A DNA stretch of 64,000 bases from Alphaproteobacteria bacterium (GCA_009995045.1 JAACQG010000011.1:1-64000); one strand, 5' to 3'. Positions 53,314-63,345 are shown, counted from the stretch's first letter. Notes: generated from the sequence alone by a model not told the origin. Translations and numbers: made by a program.

Positions 53314-54051
53314 ATGGAAAAAGACGCCAAAACGAAAGAAAATTACCCTGTCGGGTTAGGGCAGAAGCCGCATATTTTGGTTATTGATGATGATGCGCGG
53401 ATCCGTGATTTGGTTGTGCGGTATCTGTCGGAGCATGATTTTGTTGTGATTTCGGCATGCGACGCGCGTGAGGCGCGTGAGGCATTGGCGCAGTTTGAGG
53501 TGGATGCGTTGGTTGTTGATGTGATGATGCCGGGTGAGACGGGTTTTGTGTTTTTAAAATCGTTGCGCGATGGTGGCAATGATGTGCCTGCGATCATGCT
53601 CACGGCGCGTGGGGAGGTTGATGACCGTATCGAGGGGCTTGAGGCGGGGGCGGATGATTATTTGTCAAAACCGTTTGAGCCAAGGGAATTGGTTTTGCGG
53701 CTTCATGCGATATTAAAGCGCGGCATGGCGGCGCGTGAGGATTTGTATCAACGTTTTCGTATTGGGTCGTGGGTGTTTGATGGTGAGCGTGCGTTGCTGC
53801 GAGGAGATGATGGTGATGATATGAAATTAACCGCGATGGAGGTTAGTTTGATTAAGGCATTGGGCGCGCAAGCTGGTGAGCCAGTGAGCCGTGATGATTT
53901 GGCGGCGGCGTGCGGTGTGGATGCGGGGGAGCGGACGGTCGATGTGCAGGTGACGCGATTGCGCCGTAAAATCGAAGCGGATACGAAAGCGCCGCGCTAT
54001 CTACAGACGGTGCGCGGGCAAGGATATTTGTTGAGGGTGGATGGAATATGA
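53314..54051 (+). CDS. OmpR-family response regulator
   Basis: This 245-residue regulator has a receiver domain (ILVIDDDARIRDLVVRYL; phosphoacceptor Asp69 in VVDVMMPG; LSKPFEP) and a C-terminal winged helix (LTAMEVSLIKALGAQAGEPV, VDVQVTRLRRKIEADTKAPR). It should act as a DNA-binding output for the adjacent kinase. The stop overlaps the kinase start by ATGA, so the pair is translationally coupled. No ribosome site is obvious upstream. Confidence 0.95.
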   Translation: MEKDAKTKENYPVGLGQKPHILVIDDDARIRDLVVRYLSEHDFVVISACDAREAREALAQFEVDALVVDVMMPGETGFVFLKSLRDGGNDVPAIMLTARGEVDDRIEGLEAGADDYLSKPFEPRELVLRLHAILKRGMAAREDLYQRFRIGSWVFDGERALLRGDDGDDMKLTAMEVSLIKALGAQAGEPVSRDDLAAACGVDAGERTVDVQVTRLRRKIEADTKAPRYLQTVRGQGYLLRVDGI

Positions 54052-55421
54052 GTAGCGAAAATAAAGATATAGGTGATTTTGTTAAGAATGAGCGTAAAGG
54101 CGGGCTTATGCGTCGATTTTTGCCACGCTCTCTTTTTGGACGGTCTTTGTTGATCTTGATCACGCCGGTAGTGTTGATCCAAATCGTGACGACTTTGTTC
54201 TTTATTGATCGACATTGGACGAAGGTAACGAGCCGTTTGAGCAATGCGGTGGCGGGCGAGGTTGCGTTGATTGCGCAATCGTATGAACAAGGGATCACGC
54301 CCGAGCGGGCTGAGCAAATTATAGCTTTGGCAAAATCACATCTCAGTTTTGATGTTGTTTTTCGCGATGGTGTTTCATTGGGCAATTTGAATAAGGAGCA
54401 TTTTACCGCGCCATTAGAAGGATTGTTTATCAAGACATTACGTAGTGAGCTTGAATATGAACTTAAGCGACCATTTGTTCTGGATGTGGATTTTGAAGAA
54501 AAGCGGGTATTGGTTGAGGTTCAGCTTAGCAAAGGTGTTTTGGAGGTTAGGCTTCCTGAACGACGTTTATATTCATCTTCCGGGTATGTGTTTTTATTGT
54601 GGGTTTTTGGGTCGTCGATTCTTTTGCTGATTATTGCGGTGATTTTTATGCGCAATCAGGTGCGCCCTATTCGTAAATTGGCGGCGGCGGCTAAGCGGCT
54701 TGGTCAGGGGCGGGATGTTCCATCGTTTAAGCCAGAAGGGGCGCGGGAGGTGCGAGATGCGTCGCAGGCGTTTATTGATATGCATCGTCGTATTAAGCGA
54801 CAGGTCTCACAGCGCACGGCAATGTTGGCCGGGGTTTCGCATGATTTGCGCACACCTTTGACGCGGCTTAAGCTGCAACTTGCGATGCTTGGTGATTCAG
54901 CGGATATCATTGAGATGAAAAATGATATTTCCGAGATGGAAAAGATGATTGATGGGTATCTTGATTTTGTCCGAGGGGAGGGCGGTGAGCAAACTGCGAT
55001 CAGTGATTTAAATGCTATTTTCTCGCGTGTTTTTAAAGGGGTAGGGCATAAAGGCGTTGTTGTGCATCAGGATATTCATGATGATTTAAATGCGATGATT
55101 CGTCCGCGTGCCGTTGAGCGGGCTTTATCGAATGTTATTCAAAATGCGGCGAAATATGCGGGTGAAATATGGGTGCGGGCAGAGATTACTGAGGAGCGCA
55201 AGCTGCTGGTTGTGGTTGATGATAACGGGCCAGGTATTCCTGATGGTGAATTGGAGGACGTGTTTAAACCGTTTTATCGTTTGGATGAAGCGCGCGGGAC
55301 AGAGGGTGTTGGTCTTGGTTTGCCGATTGCGATGGATGTTGTTCATGCGCATGGTGGGAAGATATGGCTAGAGCGGTCTGAGCGTGGCGGCCTGCGTGTG
55401 ATTATTCGGATGCCAGTTTAA
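54048..55421 (+). CDS. EnvZ-like sensor histidine kinase
   Basis: This 457-residue kinase has two membrane helices (LFGRSLLILITPVVLIQIVT, and VFLLWVFGSSILLLIIAVIF) around a periplasmic loop, a HAMP segment (NQVRPIRKLAAAAKRLGQGR), a HisKA domain with His265 in GVSHDLRTPLTRLKL, and an ATPase domain with NAAKYAG, DDNGPGIPDGELEDVF and GVGLGLPIAMDVVHAHGG. It is the partner of the overlapping OmpR-type regulator, by analogy with EnvZ. The signal sensed is unknown. Confidence 0.95.
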   Translation: MSSENKDIGDFVKNERKGGLMRRFLPRSLFGRSLLILITPVVLIQIVTTLFFIDRHWTKVTSRLSNAVAGEVALIAQSYEQGITPERAEQIIALAKSHLSFDVVFRDGVSLGNLNKEHFTAPLEGLFIKTLRSELEYELKRPFVLDVDFEEKRVLVEVQLSKGVLEVRLPERRLYSSSGYVFLLWVFGSSILLLIIAVIFMRNQVRPIRKLAAAAKRLGQGRDVPSFKPEGAREVRDASQAFIDMHRRIKRQVSQRTAMLAGVSHDLRTPLTRLKLQLAMLGDSADIIEMKNDISEMEKMIDGYLDFVRGEGGEQTAISDLNAIFSRVFKGVGHKGVVVHQDIHDDLNAMIRPRAVERALSNVIQNAAKYAGEIWVRAEITEERKLLVVVDDNGPGIPDGELEDVFKPFYRLDEARGTEGVGLGLPIAMDVVHAHGGKIWLERSERGGLRVIIRMPV

Positions 55422-55439
55422 TCAAATATCTGGTTAAAA

Positions 55440-55464
55440 AAAAGGCCGCGTGAAGCGACCTTTT
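55440..55464. terminator. terminator between kinase and phasin genes
   Basis: Stem AAAAGG/CCTTTT with an inner CGC/GCG pair across a C/A mismatch and a GTGAA loop (55440-55464). A/T runs on both sides suit a shared terminator for the two convergent genes. Confidence 0.7.
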
Positions 55465-55487
55465 GTATCGGTTTATATGTTTAGCGA

Positions 55488-55940
55488 TTAGGCGGCTTTT
55501 GTGCCTTGTTTTTTAATCGCTGATTTTATTTCAGAAACACTGGCGCTTACGCGTTTGTTCAAAATACCTGTTGCTTGCTGGTTGGATTTGTTCAGCAGTT
55601 CTGACATTTCTTGAAGGCTTCCGACGTTACGTTCATATGTCTTTTTAAAGATATCTGCGTTGAGCGCCATTTTATCTTCAGGTGAACCCTCGCTTAGCGC
55701 CTGTTTAGCAATCTCTGAATTGTCTTCCACGAGTTGTGAGAGAAGTTCAGTTTGGCGTTGAGCAATTGTCTGAATGCCTTCGATTGCGGTTTTTTGTGCT
55801 TCCGATAACGCTTGGAGGTTTTTGCGCTGTGTTTCTAAAAATGCTTTCATGTCGATGGGGCCTTGGTTGTAGCCTTCGAAGTATTTTGAAAAATCATTGT
55901 TTGAAAAGAAATCAGTAAAACTATTTTTTTTGTCAGCCAT
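55488..55940 (-). CDS. phasin-family granule protein
   Basis: This 150-residue helical protein has a typical phasin core: MKAFLETQRKNLQALSEAQK, TAIEGIQTIAQRQTELLSQL and YERNVGSLQEMSELLNKSNQ. Phasins coat polyhydroxyalkanoate granules. The N terminus carries an Asn/Phe-rich segment (DFFSNNDFSKYFEGYNQG). No PHA synthase lies nearby, so granule storage in this organism is inferred. An AAGGAT run precedes the ATG. It is convergent with the EnvZ-like kinase. Confidence 0.92.
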   Translation of the reverse strand: MADKKNSFTDFFSNNDFSKYFEGYNQGPIDMKAFLETQRKNLQALSEAQKTAIEGIQTIAQRQTELLSQLVEDNSEIAKQALSEGSPEDKMALNADIFKKTYERNVGSLQEMSELLNKSNQQATGILNKRVSASVSEIKSAIKKQGTKAA

Positions 55941-56192
55941 GGATACATCCTTGTGAGAAAATATTGTTTCATGCGTTGGTTTCGCATATGCACAAAAGTA
56001 TAGGAAACACTAGAAAATGCAAGGTTTTTACGAGGAAGAATGTTTTTGCTGCGTACTGTTGTGTGTCTTTTTAGTTTTAATATTTAAAATTAGTAACTTT
56101 TTAAGAGGTTTAGGGCATTTTAAGGAGGGGAAGAATTCTGCGTAGACTTTTATAAATGCATCGAATATTCGGGGGATTGAAATCAAAATAAA

Positions 56193-58739
56193 ATGATGGC
56201 AGATGAAATAACAGATATAGAGATGCCTGACGGGCAGGTTAAGGTCAGCAAAACGATGCTCTCGCAAGGGGTGCATTTGGGTTTTCTGATGCTTGGCGCG
56301 CTTATTTCTTTGCTTTTATTTCTTGCTGTTCAATCTGTTGCCGTTTCGATTTTAAGTGATGACTACAAGAGAATCTCAGCAGAAACGTCACGCGCAGTTG
56401 CAAAGGAATTTACAGAGTTAGAGTTTGCGGTTCGTACGATTTCAACTTTGCTTGCTTTGTCAGATGAGAATGATAGCGGAAAAATTGTGCAAAAGCTCAA
56501 TAACGTCGAAGCATCTCTGCAGCCATTTGAAAAATTGTTATGGCTTCATAAAAACGATGATGAATGGTCTTTATTGCCGTTATATGAGGATTTATTTAAT
56601 GCCGAGATTGATGGTTTTACGGATGTTTTGAAAAACACAGGCGTTCAGAAAGCTATACGCAACGCGATGCGCGAGCGTGATAAATTGTTTTTGGTGCCAT
56701 ATTCCAGTGCCGCAACGCAAAAGGCAGTTTTTGCGTTGGTCAAGGCGACCGAGACAACATCGGGTGAGACGAGCGTTTTGTTGGCATTTACGCATTTGGA
56801 TCATGTTTTTGAGACCCGTAAGCTGAATGTCAATGAGTTGGTATCCACCTTGAGTATTCGTGACATAGAAGATGGTAAGGTGTTTTTTGATTTTAAGCGG
56901 GAGAAAGTTTTACAGCAGGCGGATTATGATGCGGGGCAGAGTTTTGATTTGGATTTTGGGGCCAGAACGTTAGAAATTAATAGTCATTTTTATAAAAAAG
57001 ACGATATGTTGCTGCTAGAGCTTATGCCGTATTTTGTCCTTGGGTTCTGCTTGATTTTGACTTTTACAATTACATTACATTTGCGCTCTAATCATATGCA
57101 AGCGCTCAAATTTTCTGTTGTTAACAAAAATCTGACAAATAAGAACGAGGCTTTGCAGGGAGAGATCCGTAAACGTGAGCTTTTGAATCAGACGGCGCGT
57201 CGCGCGGATCGTGAAAATCGCGTTATTATTGATTCGGTGTCGGATATTATTTTTGAAGCCGATATTGATGGGAAAATATTATTCTTAAACGCGCGGTGGC
57301 CGACGATCACAGGTTTTGATATCGAGCAATCTCTCGGTTTGGAGTTGTTTAAGATACTGCACCCGCAAGACCAGCATGATGTTCGTGACGATTTCCAGTC
57401 GCTAGTGCAGGGGCGTGTAAACTCATTTCGTAAATTTACGCGTATTCGTACGTCTGATGGCACGTTTCGTGCGGCAGAGTTATCGGTTTCGATGATTAAT
57501 CAGGACGATGAGGATGGGCGTCGTCTTGTTGGGACATTTACGGATGTTGAAGAGCGCAGGCGCGCAGAGCGTGCCTTAAGTGAGGCGGAGCGTAAATATC
57601 GTAATATTGTTCAAAACGCGGCGGGCGGGATTTTTCAGATGACGCCGGAGGGGCTTTATTTGAGCGCCAACCCATCAATGGCAGATGTGTTAGGGTATGA
57701 TAGCCCCGAACAGGTTTTGCGTGAGGTTAAGAACGCACATAAGGATGTTTATGTTGATACCAATGAGCGTCTTGCATTTATACGTAACCTTGAGAAGAGC
57801 GAGGTGGTTAATAACCATGAGGTTCTTGTAAAGCGCCGCGACGGAACGGAAATATGGGTGAATGAAAATATTCACACCGTTCGCGATGAAACAGGCGGAA
57901 TTCTCTATTTCGAAGGCAGTATCGAAGATATTTCCGTGCGTAAACTGTCTGCGATTGCGCTGCAGGAAGCTAAGATGCATTCGGATTTGGCGAACCGGGC
58001 AAAGTCAGAGTTTCTGAGCAATATGAGCCATGAGTTGCGGACGCCATTGAATTCTATCATTGGCTTTTCTGAGATGATTAAGGGGGAGGTTCTTGGGAAA
58101 TTGGAGCAGCCAGCTTATTTGGAATATGCAAAGGACATTAACGAGAGCGGTAAAACTTTGTTGAATGTTATTAATGAGATACTTGATATCTCTAAGATTG
58201 AGGCTGGTAAACAGAATTTAAATGAGAGTCAGATCAGAGTTGATGCAATTGCAGGGGCTTGTATTGATTTGTTAAGTGGTAAGATTCAGTCTTCTGGTAT
58301 TACGGTGACGAATAACCTTGCGGGGATGCCTGAAATTATTGGTGAGGATTTGTCGATTAAGCAAGTGCTGATGAATTTGTTGTCGAACGCGGTGAAGTTT
58401 ACCCCGAAAGGCGGACGTGTATCTTTATCATATGAGGTCGACCGTGATGGAGCGTTGCATGTATCCGTTACTGATACGGGGATTGGGCTTGATGAGAGTG
58501 AGATTCAAAAAGCGTTATCACCATTCGGGCAGGTCGATAGCGAGCTTGATCGAGGTGGGTCAGGGACAGGGCTTGGTCTTACGCTTGTTGATGCTCTGCT
58601 TAAGCTTCATGGCGCTGAGCTTGACCTTGTTTCTCAAAAGGGGATTGGCACGACGGCTACGGCAATATTCCCGAAAGATCGTGTTGTTATGCGTAAAAAC
58701 TTTTCCGCTCAGTCAGAAAACCAAGTGCAAGATATTTAA
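56193..58739 (+). CDS. PAS-domain sensor histidine kinase
   Basis: This 848-residue kinase has membrane helices at about residues 30-52 (FLMLGALISLLLFLAVQSVA) and 277-297 (YFVLGFCLILTFTITLHL) enclosing a large extracytoplasmic region. Two PAS domains follow (IIDSVSDIIFEADIDGKILF and IVQNAAGGIFQMTPEGLYLS), then HisKA with His613 in SNMSHELRTPLNSI and an ATPase domain with NLLSNAVKFTPKGG, TDTGIGLDE and GSGTGLGLTLVDALLKLHG. No receiver domain is fused. It may feed the stand-alone Hpt and receiver at 22.8-23.6 kb (speculation). A poor ribosome site is seen. Confidence 0.94.
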   Translation: MMADEITDIEMPDGQVKVSKTMLSQGVHLGFLMLGALISLLLFLAVQSVAVSILSDDYKRISAETSRAVAKEFTELEFAVRTISTLLALSDENDSGKIVQKLNNVEASLQPFEKLLWLHKNDDEWSLLPLYEDLFNAEIDGFTDVLKNTGVQKAIRNAMRERDKLFLVPYSSAATQKAVFALVKATETTSGETSVLLAFTHLDHVFETRKLNVNELVSTLSIRDIEDGKVFFDFKREKVLQQADYDAGQSFDLDFGARTLEINSHFYKKDDMLLLELMPYFVLGFCLILTFTITLHLRSNHMQALKFSVVNKNLTNKNEALQGEIRKRELLNQTARRADRENRVIIDSVSDIIFEADIDGKILFLNARWPTITGFDIEQSLGLELFKILHPQDQHDVRDDFQSLVQGRVNSFRKFTRIRTSDGTFRAAELSVSMINQDDEDGRRLVGTFTDVEERRRAERALSEAERKYRNIVQNAAGGIFQMTPEGLYLSANPSMADVLGYDSPEQVLREVKNAHKDVYVDTNERLAFIRNLEKSEVVNNHEVLVKRRDGTEIWVNENIHTVRDETGGILYFEGSIEDISVRKLSAIALQEAKMHSDLANRAKSEFLSNMSHELRTPLNSIIGFSEMIKGEVLGKLEQPAYLEYAKDINESGKTLLNVINEILDISKIEAGKQNLNESQIRVDAIAGACIDLLSGKIQSSGITVTNNLAGMPEIIGEDLSIKQVLMNLLSNAVKFTPKGGRVSLSYEVDRDGALHVSVTDTGIGLDESEIQKALSPFGQVDSELDRGGSGTGLGLTLVDALLKLHGAELDLVSQKGIGTTATAIFPKDRVVMRKNFSAQSENQVQDI

Positions 58740-59356
58740 TACACGCGGTATCCTAATTCATAAATTTCATCCTCTGTTACATTCAATACGCGCCGAGCCG
58801 TATCGTAGCTGTATCCGTTTCTCGCTAGTATGGCTAAAGCTTTTACGTCTTCGTATTTTTCTCTCTCATCATAGGGGCCTAAGCGTTTTTTACGGGCAAA
58901 GGTGATGGCGGCAAAGAATTCGGCTTCGCTTGGGTCTTCTGTGTTTTCAGTGTCGAAATGTTCTAAGGCTTTTTCAATGTCGGATGTGGGAACGCGTTTT
59001 TGCGCGAGCTTTGCAATGATGGCTTTTTTTGATTTTCCTGCGCGGCGCAGTGAGGTAACCATGCCACGGACATATCCGTCATCATCAAGATAACCTTGTT
59101 TGAGCAGGTCTTCGGTGACCTTATCAAGCATTGCGAGGCATTCTTCGCGGTCTTGGTCTTTATGGTGGTAGCATGATTTGTTGATTTTGCGTGCCATGAC
59201 AGTTTTGAAATGACCAGAGCTTGCGGTGAAGCGTTCGAGGTAATACATGCCGGAATTGCGCAAGTATCGCTCGCTGATTTTCTTAGGCGGGCGTTTTTCG
59301 CGTTTTTTATACGGCTTTTTTTTGGTTTTGTATGGTTCGGGGTTGCTATCGTCCAT
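58736..59356 (-). CDS. recX: RecA regulatory protein RecX
   Basis: This 206-residue helical protein modulates RecA filaments. A basic N-terminal extension (PYKTKKKPYKKREKRPPKK) is followed by the RecX three-helix repeats: YYLERFTASSGHFKTVMARK, QGYLDDDGYVRGMVTSLRRA, KSKKAIIAKLAQKRVPTSDI and LGPYDEREKYEDVKALAILA. It ends ELGYRVY. Its stop overlaps the histidine kinase stop by 4 bases (convergent). recA is not in the window. Confidence 0.9.
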   Translation of the reverse strand: MDDSNPEPYKTKKKPYKKREKRPPKKISERYLRNSGMYYLERFTASSGHFKTVMARKINKSCYHHKDQDREECLAMLDKVTEDLLKQGYLDDDGYVRGMVTSLRRAGKSKKAIIAKLAQKRVPTSDIEKALEHFDTENTEDPSEAEFFAAITFARKKRLGPYDEREKYEDVKALAILARNGYSYDTARRVLNVTEDEIYELGYRVY

Positions 59357-59397
59357 AGGATGCTTAATTTCTTATACTCAGTTAATAGGATATATAA

Positions 59398-60201
59398 ATG
59401 AGCACGAATACAGAACTCTCGGTTAAATTGATAAAAGGCATGAATATGATCGGCCTGCTTACGCTTATTAAACGCGAAGTTGGTAGATTTCTCAATGTTT
59501 ATACGCAGACAATTGTCGCGCCGGTGATTACGACATTATTGTTTTACACGGTCTTCGCGCTTGCGTTTGGCGGAATACAGCGCAGCGTGGGGGATGTTTC
59601 CTTTATGGCGTTTTTGGCGCCTGGTTTGATTATTATGACGATGGTGCAAAATGCGTTTGCCAATACGTCATCGTCGCTTGTGATATCGAAAGTGCAGGGC
59701 AATATTGTTGATGTGCTGATGCCGCCATTATCGCCGTTGGAGATTTTTGTCGGGTTTGTGTCTGGATCTGTTATACGCGGTGTTGTTGTTGGGTTTGTGA
59801 CGGTTTGTGTGGTGCAGGTTTTTGTTCCTTTGAGCTTTCATCATATTGGTTTGATCGTTTTATATGCGCTTTTAGGGACATATATGATGGGATCGCTTGG
59901 TATTGCGGCGGGGATTTGGTCGGAGAAATTTGATCATATCGCGGCGGTAACGAATTTCATTGTGACGCCGCTCACGTTTTTATCGGGGACATTTTATTCG
60001 ATCAATCAATTGCCGGGGATTTGGCGTGAGGTTGCGCTTTTTAACCCGTTCTTTTATATGATTGATGGGTTCCGATACTCATTTATCGGCCAAGCGGATG
60101 GCAATATTGTTATTGGCATATTGGTTTTAATTGGCATTAATGTGTTTTTGACCACGCTATGTCTTTGGATGTTACGCACCGGTTATAAGATAAAAGCTTG
60201 A
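59398..60201 (+). CDS. ABC-2 type transporter permease
   Basis: This 267-residue protein has six membrane helices of the ABC-2 (YadH/DrrB-like) type. The N-terminal LLTLIKREVGRFLNVYTQTI and C-terminal LFNPFFYMIDGFRYSFIGQA blocks are typical, the latter close to the family signature. An ATPase partner is expected but lies outside the window or elsewhere. Such exporters handle drugs, lipids or polysaccharides; the substrate is unknown. hslO follows after 22 bases. Confidence 0.9.
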   Translation: MSTNTELSVKLIKGMNMIGLLTLIKREVGRFLNVYTQTIVAPVITTLLFYTVFALAFGGIQRSVGDVSFMAFLAPGLIIMTMVQNAFANTSSSLVISKVQGNIVDVLMPPLSPLEIFVGFVSGSVIRGVVVGFVTVCVVQVFVPLSFHHIGLIVLYALLGTYMMGSLGIAAGIWSEKFDHIAAVTNFIVTPLTFLSGTFYSINQLPGIWREVALFNPFFYMIDGFRYSFIGQADGNIVIGILVLIGINVFLTTLCLWMLRTGYKIKA

Positions 60202-60223
60202 TTTGATGGTATAATATAAAATT

Positions 60224-61171
60224 ATGAGCGATATTTCCGACATTACATATCCTGCTATTTTGCCTGCCAATGACCTTTCTGATGAGGTTGGGGATAATGT
60301 TGTGCAGACATTTCAATTGGAATCCAATGCGCTGCGCGGTCGTTGTGTGCGCATGGGGGATGTTTTGGATGAGGTGCTCAATGCGCATGATTATCCGCCT
60401 GTTGTTGCGCAATTGGTCGCGGAGACGATGACGTTGACTGTGCTGCTTGCGTCTATGTTGAAATATGATGGTATTTTTACATTGCAGACCAAGGGCGATG
60501 GGCCCATTTCGATGTTGGTTGCGGATATGAAATCCAACGGGGATTTGCGCGGTTGCGCGGCTTTTGATGTGGAGCGGCTTGAGGCGTTGGTGAGCGTCGA
60601 GGGCGATGATATTGCTTTGTCTAAGGCTTTGGGCACTGGCTACATGGCCTTTACGGTGGATCAGGAGCAGGGCGAGCGCTATCAAGGGATTGTTGATTTG
60701 GCTGGAGAGAGCTTGATTGATTGCGCGCAGCATTATTTTAACCAATCTGAACAGATTAATACTGGTGTTAAAATGGTTGTCGGCAAGCGCGATGGTGTGT
60801 GGCGGGCAGGCGGCCTTATGATACAGGAACTGCCCGATGAGGGTGGTAAAGATGCGCATGATATTGATGATGATGCATGGACACGCGCAATCGCATTTTT
60901 AGAGAGTGCGAGCGATGACGAGATGCTTGATGCGGATTTGGATGCGAATGCTTTGCTGCATCGCTTGTATCACGAGGAAGGTGTGCGTGTATTTGAGCCG
61001 CTTAATCTTCAGCATAAATGCCGATGTGACGAGGAGCGTGTGCGTAATGTTTTGTCGAGTATGTCAGAAGAAGACATGCATGATATCGCTGTTGATGGTA
61101 TGATCGAGATGCGCTGCGAATTTTGTAGCCATGTTTATCGTTTTAATCCTGATGATCTGCAATCTCTCTAA
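60224..61171 (+). CDS. hslO: Hsp33 redox-regulated chaperone
   Basis: This 315-residue chaperone is activated by oxidation. The C-terminal zinc centre is visible as Cys-x-Cys (HKCRCDEERV) and Cys-x2-Cys (MRCEFCSHVYRF). The body contains LQTKGDGPISMLVADMKSNG and SMSEEDMHDIAVDGMIEMRC. Under oxidative or heat stress the zinc is lost and the linker unfolds to bind clients. It pairs functionally with SodB in stress defence (general inference). A short leader separates it from the permease gene. Confidence 0.96.
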   Translation: MSDISDITYPAILPANDLSDEVGDNVVQTFQLESNALRGRCVRMGDVLDEVLNAHDYPPVVAQLVAETMTLTVLLASMLKYDGIFTLQTKGDGPISMLVADMKSNGDLRGCAAFDVERLEALVSVEGDDIALSKALGTGYMAFTVDQEQGERYQGIVDLAGESLIDCAQHYFNQSEQINTGVKMVVGKRDGVWRAGGLMIQELPDEGGKDAHDIDDDAWTRAIAFLESASDDEMLDADLDANALLHRLYHEEGVRVFEPLNLQHKCRCDEERVRNVLSSMSEEDMHDIAVDGMIEMRCEFCSHVYRFNPDDLQSL

Positions 61172-61201
61172 TTCCTTTAATCTTTTTGGTTGGTTCTTTA
61201 T

Positions 61202-61774
61202 ATGAAATATTATTTTGCTGTTCCTCTTTGTTTGTTGGCTTTGACGGCGTGTGAGCGTCCGCTTGGCAAGGTGCGTCATGGTATGCCGATGCCGGTTCAA
61301 ACATTTGCGCATATTCAGCGTTTACCCATTGCTGTGCAATCGGTTGATGTTGTCGTTGAGGATGACCGAGGCGATGATTATAGCGCGGATTTCCCTGTCT
61401 CTTTGGATGATAAGGTAAAGGCTTATTTTGGGAATAAGCTGGATGTGATTGGTGGTAACGGTCGGTTGGTCGTGCGTGTTGAGGATTCTTATGTTGAGCA
61501 TGAGTTGATAGAAGCGAGCAGCCGCATCTGGCAAAAAGTCGGCGTGGGCCATGTGAACCGTTATGCGATGAACCTTGTTGTGCGTTTGGAGCATGTTGAT
61601 GCTTCGGGGCGTGTCATTTATGGACGCGTTTTAAAGGCACAGAAGGTCGTGAATATATCCGAGCATGATTCTTTGGTTGAGCGGGATCAACAGCGGTTTG
61701 ATGCGATTGAGGATATGTTCAATATTCTTGATCCTGAAGTGACGCGGATCGTGCGTGATGAAATGAACCTTTAA
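61202..61774 (+). CDS. hypothetical lipoprotein
   Basis: This 190-residue protein has a lipoprotein signal (YYFAVPLCLLALTAC), with Cys17 as the lipid site. The mature part is beta-rich: AVQSVDVVVEDDRGDDYSAD, VRVEDSYVEHELIEASSRIW and NRYAMNLVVRLEHVDASGRV. The fold pattern recalls ABC-associated auxiliary lipoproteins (YajG/PqiC-like), but this is not certain. ATG 61202 is preferred over 61190, as it gives the signal peptide. It follows hslO in the same direction and is convergent with trkH. Confidence 0.8.
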   Translation: MKYYFAVPLCLLALTACERPLGKVRHGMPMPVQTFAHIQRLPIAVQSVDVVVEDDRGDDYSADFPVSLDDKVKAYFGNKLDVIGGNGRLVVRVEDSYVEHELIEASSRIWQKVGVGHVNRYAMNLVVRLEHVDASGRVIYGRVLKAQKVVNISEHDSLVERDQQRFDAIEDMFNILDPEVTRIVRDEMNL

Positions 61775-61805
61775 CGGTTTTATTCCTTTGAACTATATCA
61801 TTATT

Positions 61806-63248
61806 TTATGATTTCCAGAAATGCGGTGAAAGCATCACGAGAACCGTGAATATCTCAAGGCGGCCAATCAGCATGCCAAATGAGAGGATCCATTTTGCGC
61901 TGTCTGGAAGGGATTGGAATGTGCCGCTTGGGCCAATGATTTCGCCTAAACCCGGGCCGACATTAGAGATTGATGTCACTGCGCCGGACATTGCGGTGAT
62001 GAAATCAAGCCCAACGAATGATAGCGCGATAGCAAGCATCGCGAATGACAGCGCATAGAGGAACAGGAAGCTCATTACTGACATGGGGACATCCGATGCA
62101 ATGGGTCTGCCGTTATAATTGGCGATGAATACGCCGTTGGGGTAGATGAGTTTTTGAACTTGTACTTTTGCGACGGCGTAGAACACCTGAAAGCGGAAAA
62201 TTTTGATGCCGCATGATGTTGATCCCGCGCATCCGCCGACAACCATAAGCATGAAAAATAATGCTACGACAAATCCACCCCATTGGCCGTAATCGTAATT
62301 GGCGAACCCTGTGCCTGTGACCAGTGAGATGATGTTGAATGCGGAGTGTAATACGGCATCACCTGGTGTCATGATGTTGTTTATGACGAGGTAGATTGAT
62401 GTTGCGGTTATGCTTGCGATAAGCATGCCGATGAACCCTTGCACTTGTGTGTCGGTGAACATGGGGCGGATGTTGCCTTGGGCGGCTTTGAGATAAAGCA
62501 CGAATGGCAGGCCGCCAGCGACCATGAAGATGATGGCCACGATTTCGGTCGACATGTTTTCGTAATGCGCGAAAGAGGAGTCATATGTCGAAAAACCGCC
62601 AGTTGAAATTGTGGTGAGTGCATGCGCCAGTGCATCAAAGGTCTGCATCCCGCTCATCATATAGGCGATGATGCACATAAGGGTCAAAAAGAGATAGATT
62701 AGTCCGATTGAACTAGCGAGTTGTGCGGTTCTGGGGAGGACTTTTTCGCTTTCGGAGAGTTCGGTGCGGAAAATTTGCATGCCGCCGACATTGAGGAAGG
62801 GGAGCACGGACATTGCCATGATGATGATTCCAATCCCGCCAAGCCATTGCAGGATCGCGCGCCAGAGGAGGATTCCTGGTGGGGCTGTGTCTAAGCCTGT
62901 GATAACGGTTGATCCGGTTGTGGTGATGCCTGACATCGCCTCAAAGAAGGAGTCTGTGAAGGAAAGATCCATTGCGCTTAATTTGAACGGTAAAGCGGAA
63001 ATCAGAGACAGTGATAACCATACTGACGAGATCAGGATGAATGCCTGCTTTACACTGATCTTATGGGCAAGGCTAGCATTGCTAAGGATTAGTGATCCAC
63101 CAAAAAAGGCTGTGATGACGATGCAGAGTAAGAAGACTTTCCAGTCAGGGTTGCCAAAGTAAAGGTCAGCAAGCATGGGCAGAAACATGCTTATCACTAG
63201 AATAGAGATCAATAATCCATTCACGTATAATATGGGTCTTAAATCCAT
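61806..63248 (-). CDS. trkH: Trk-type potassium uptake membrane protein
   Basis: This 480-residue ion-conducting subunit is built of four M1-P-M2 repeats. The filter segments are SGITTTGSTVITG, HALTTISTGGFSTYDSS, LVTGTGFANYDYG and AVTSISNVGPGLGEI, each contributing the Gly-rich K+ filter. It should work with a cytoplasmic TrkA, not seen here. A TrkH rather than KtrB assignment is based on length and the filter spacing. The 3' end is 31 bases from the lipoprotein gene. Confidence 0.93.
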   Translation of the reverse strand: MDLRPILYVNGLLISILVISMFLPMLADLYFGNPDWKVFLLCIVITAFFGGSLILSNASLAHKISVKQAFILISSVWLSLSLISALPFKLSAMDLSFTDSFFEAMSGITTTGSTVITGLDTAPPGILLWRAILQWLGGIGIIIMAMSVLPFLNVGGMQIFRTELSESEKVLPRTAQLASSIGLIYLFLTLMCIIAYMMSGMQTFDALAHALTTISTGGFSTYDSSFAHYENMSTEIVAIIFMVAGGLPFVLYLKAAQGNIRPMFTDTQVQGFIGMLIASITATSIYLVINNIMTPGDAVLHSAFNIISLVTGTGFANYDYGQWGGFVVALFFMLMVVGGCAGSTSCGIKIFRFQVFYAVAKVQVQKLIYPNGVFIANYNGRPIASDVPMSVMSFLFLYALSFAMLAIALSFVGLDFITAMSGAVTSISNVGPGLGEIIGPSGTFQSLPDSAKWILSFGMLIGRLEIFTVLVMLSPHFWKS

Positions 63249-63309
63249 TTTATAGTCGCTTTCTCTTGGCTTGGCGCTCGTTTAGCTTTGGTAGTGTACT
63301 GCAAAAACA

Positions 63310-63345
63310 AAACCGGAGCACATGGTTTAATATGCACTCCGGTTT
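63310..63345 (-). terminator. terminator after ompA-type gene
   Basis: Stem AAACCGGAG/CTCCGGTTT (63310-63318 with 63337-63345) continues on the minus strand into TTTTGTTTTTG. It lies 23 bases past the ompA-type stop. Confidence 0.85.
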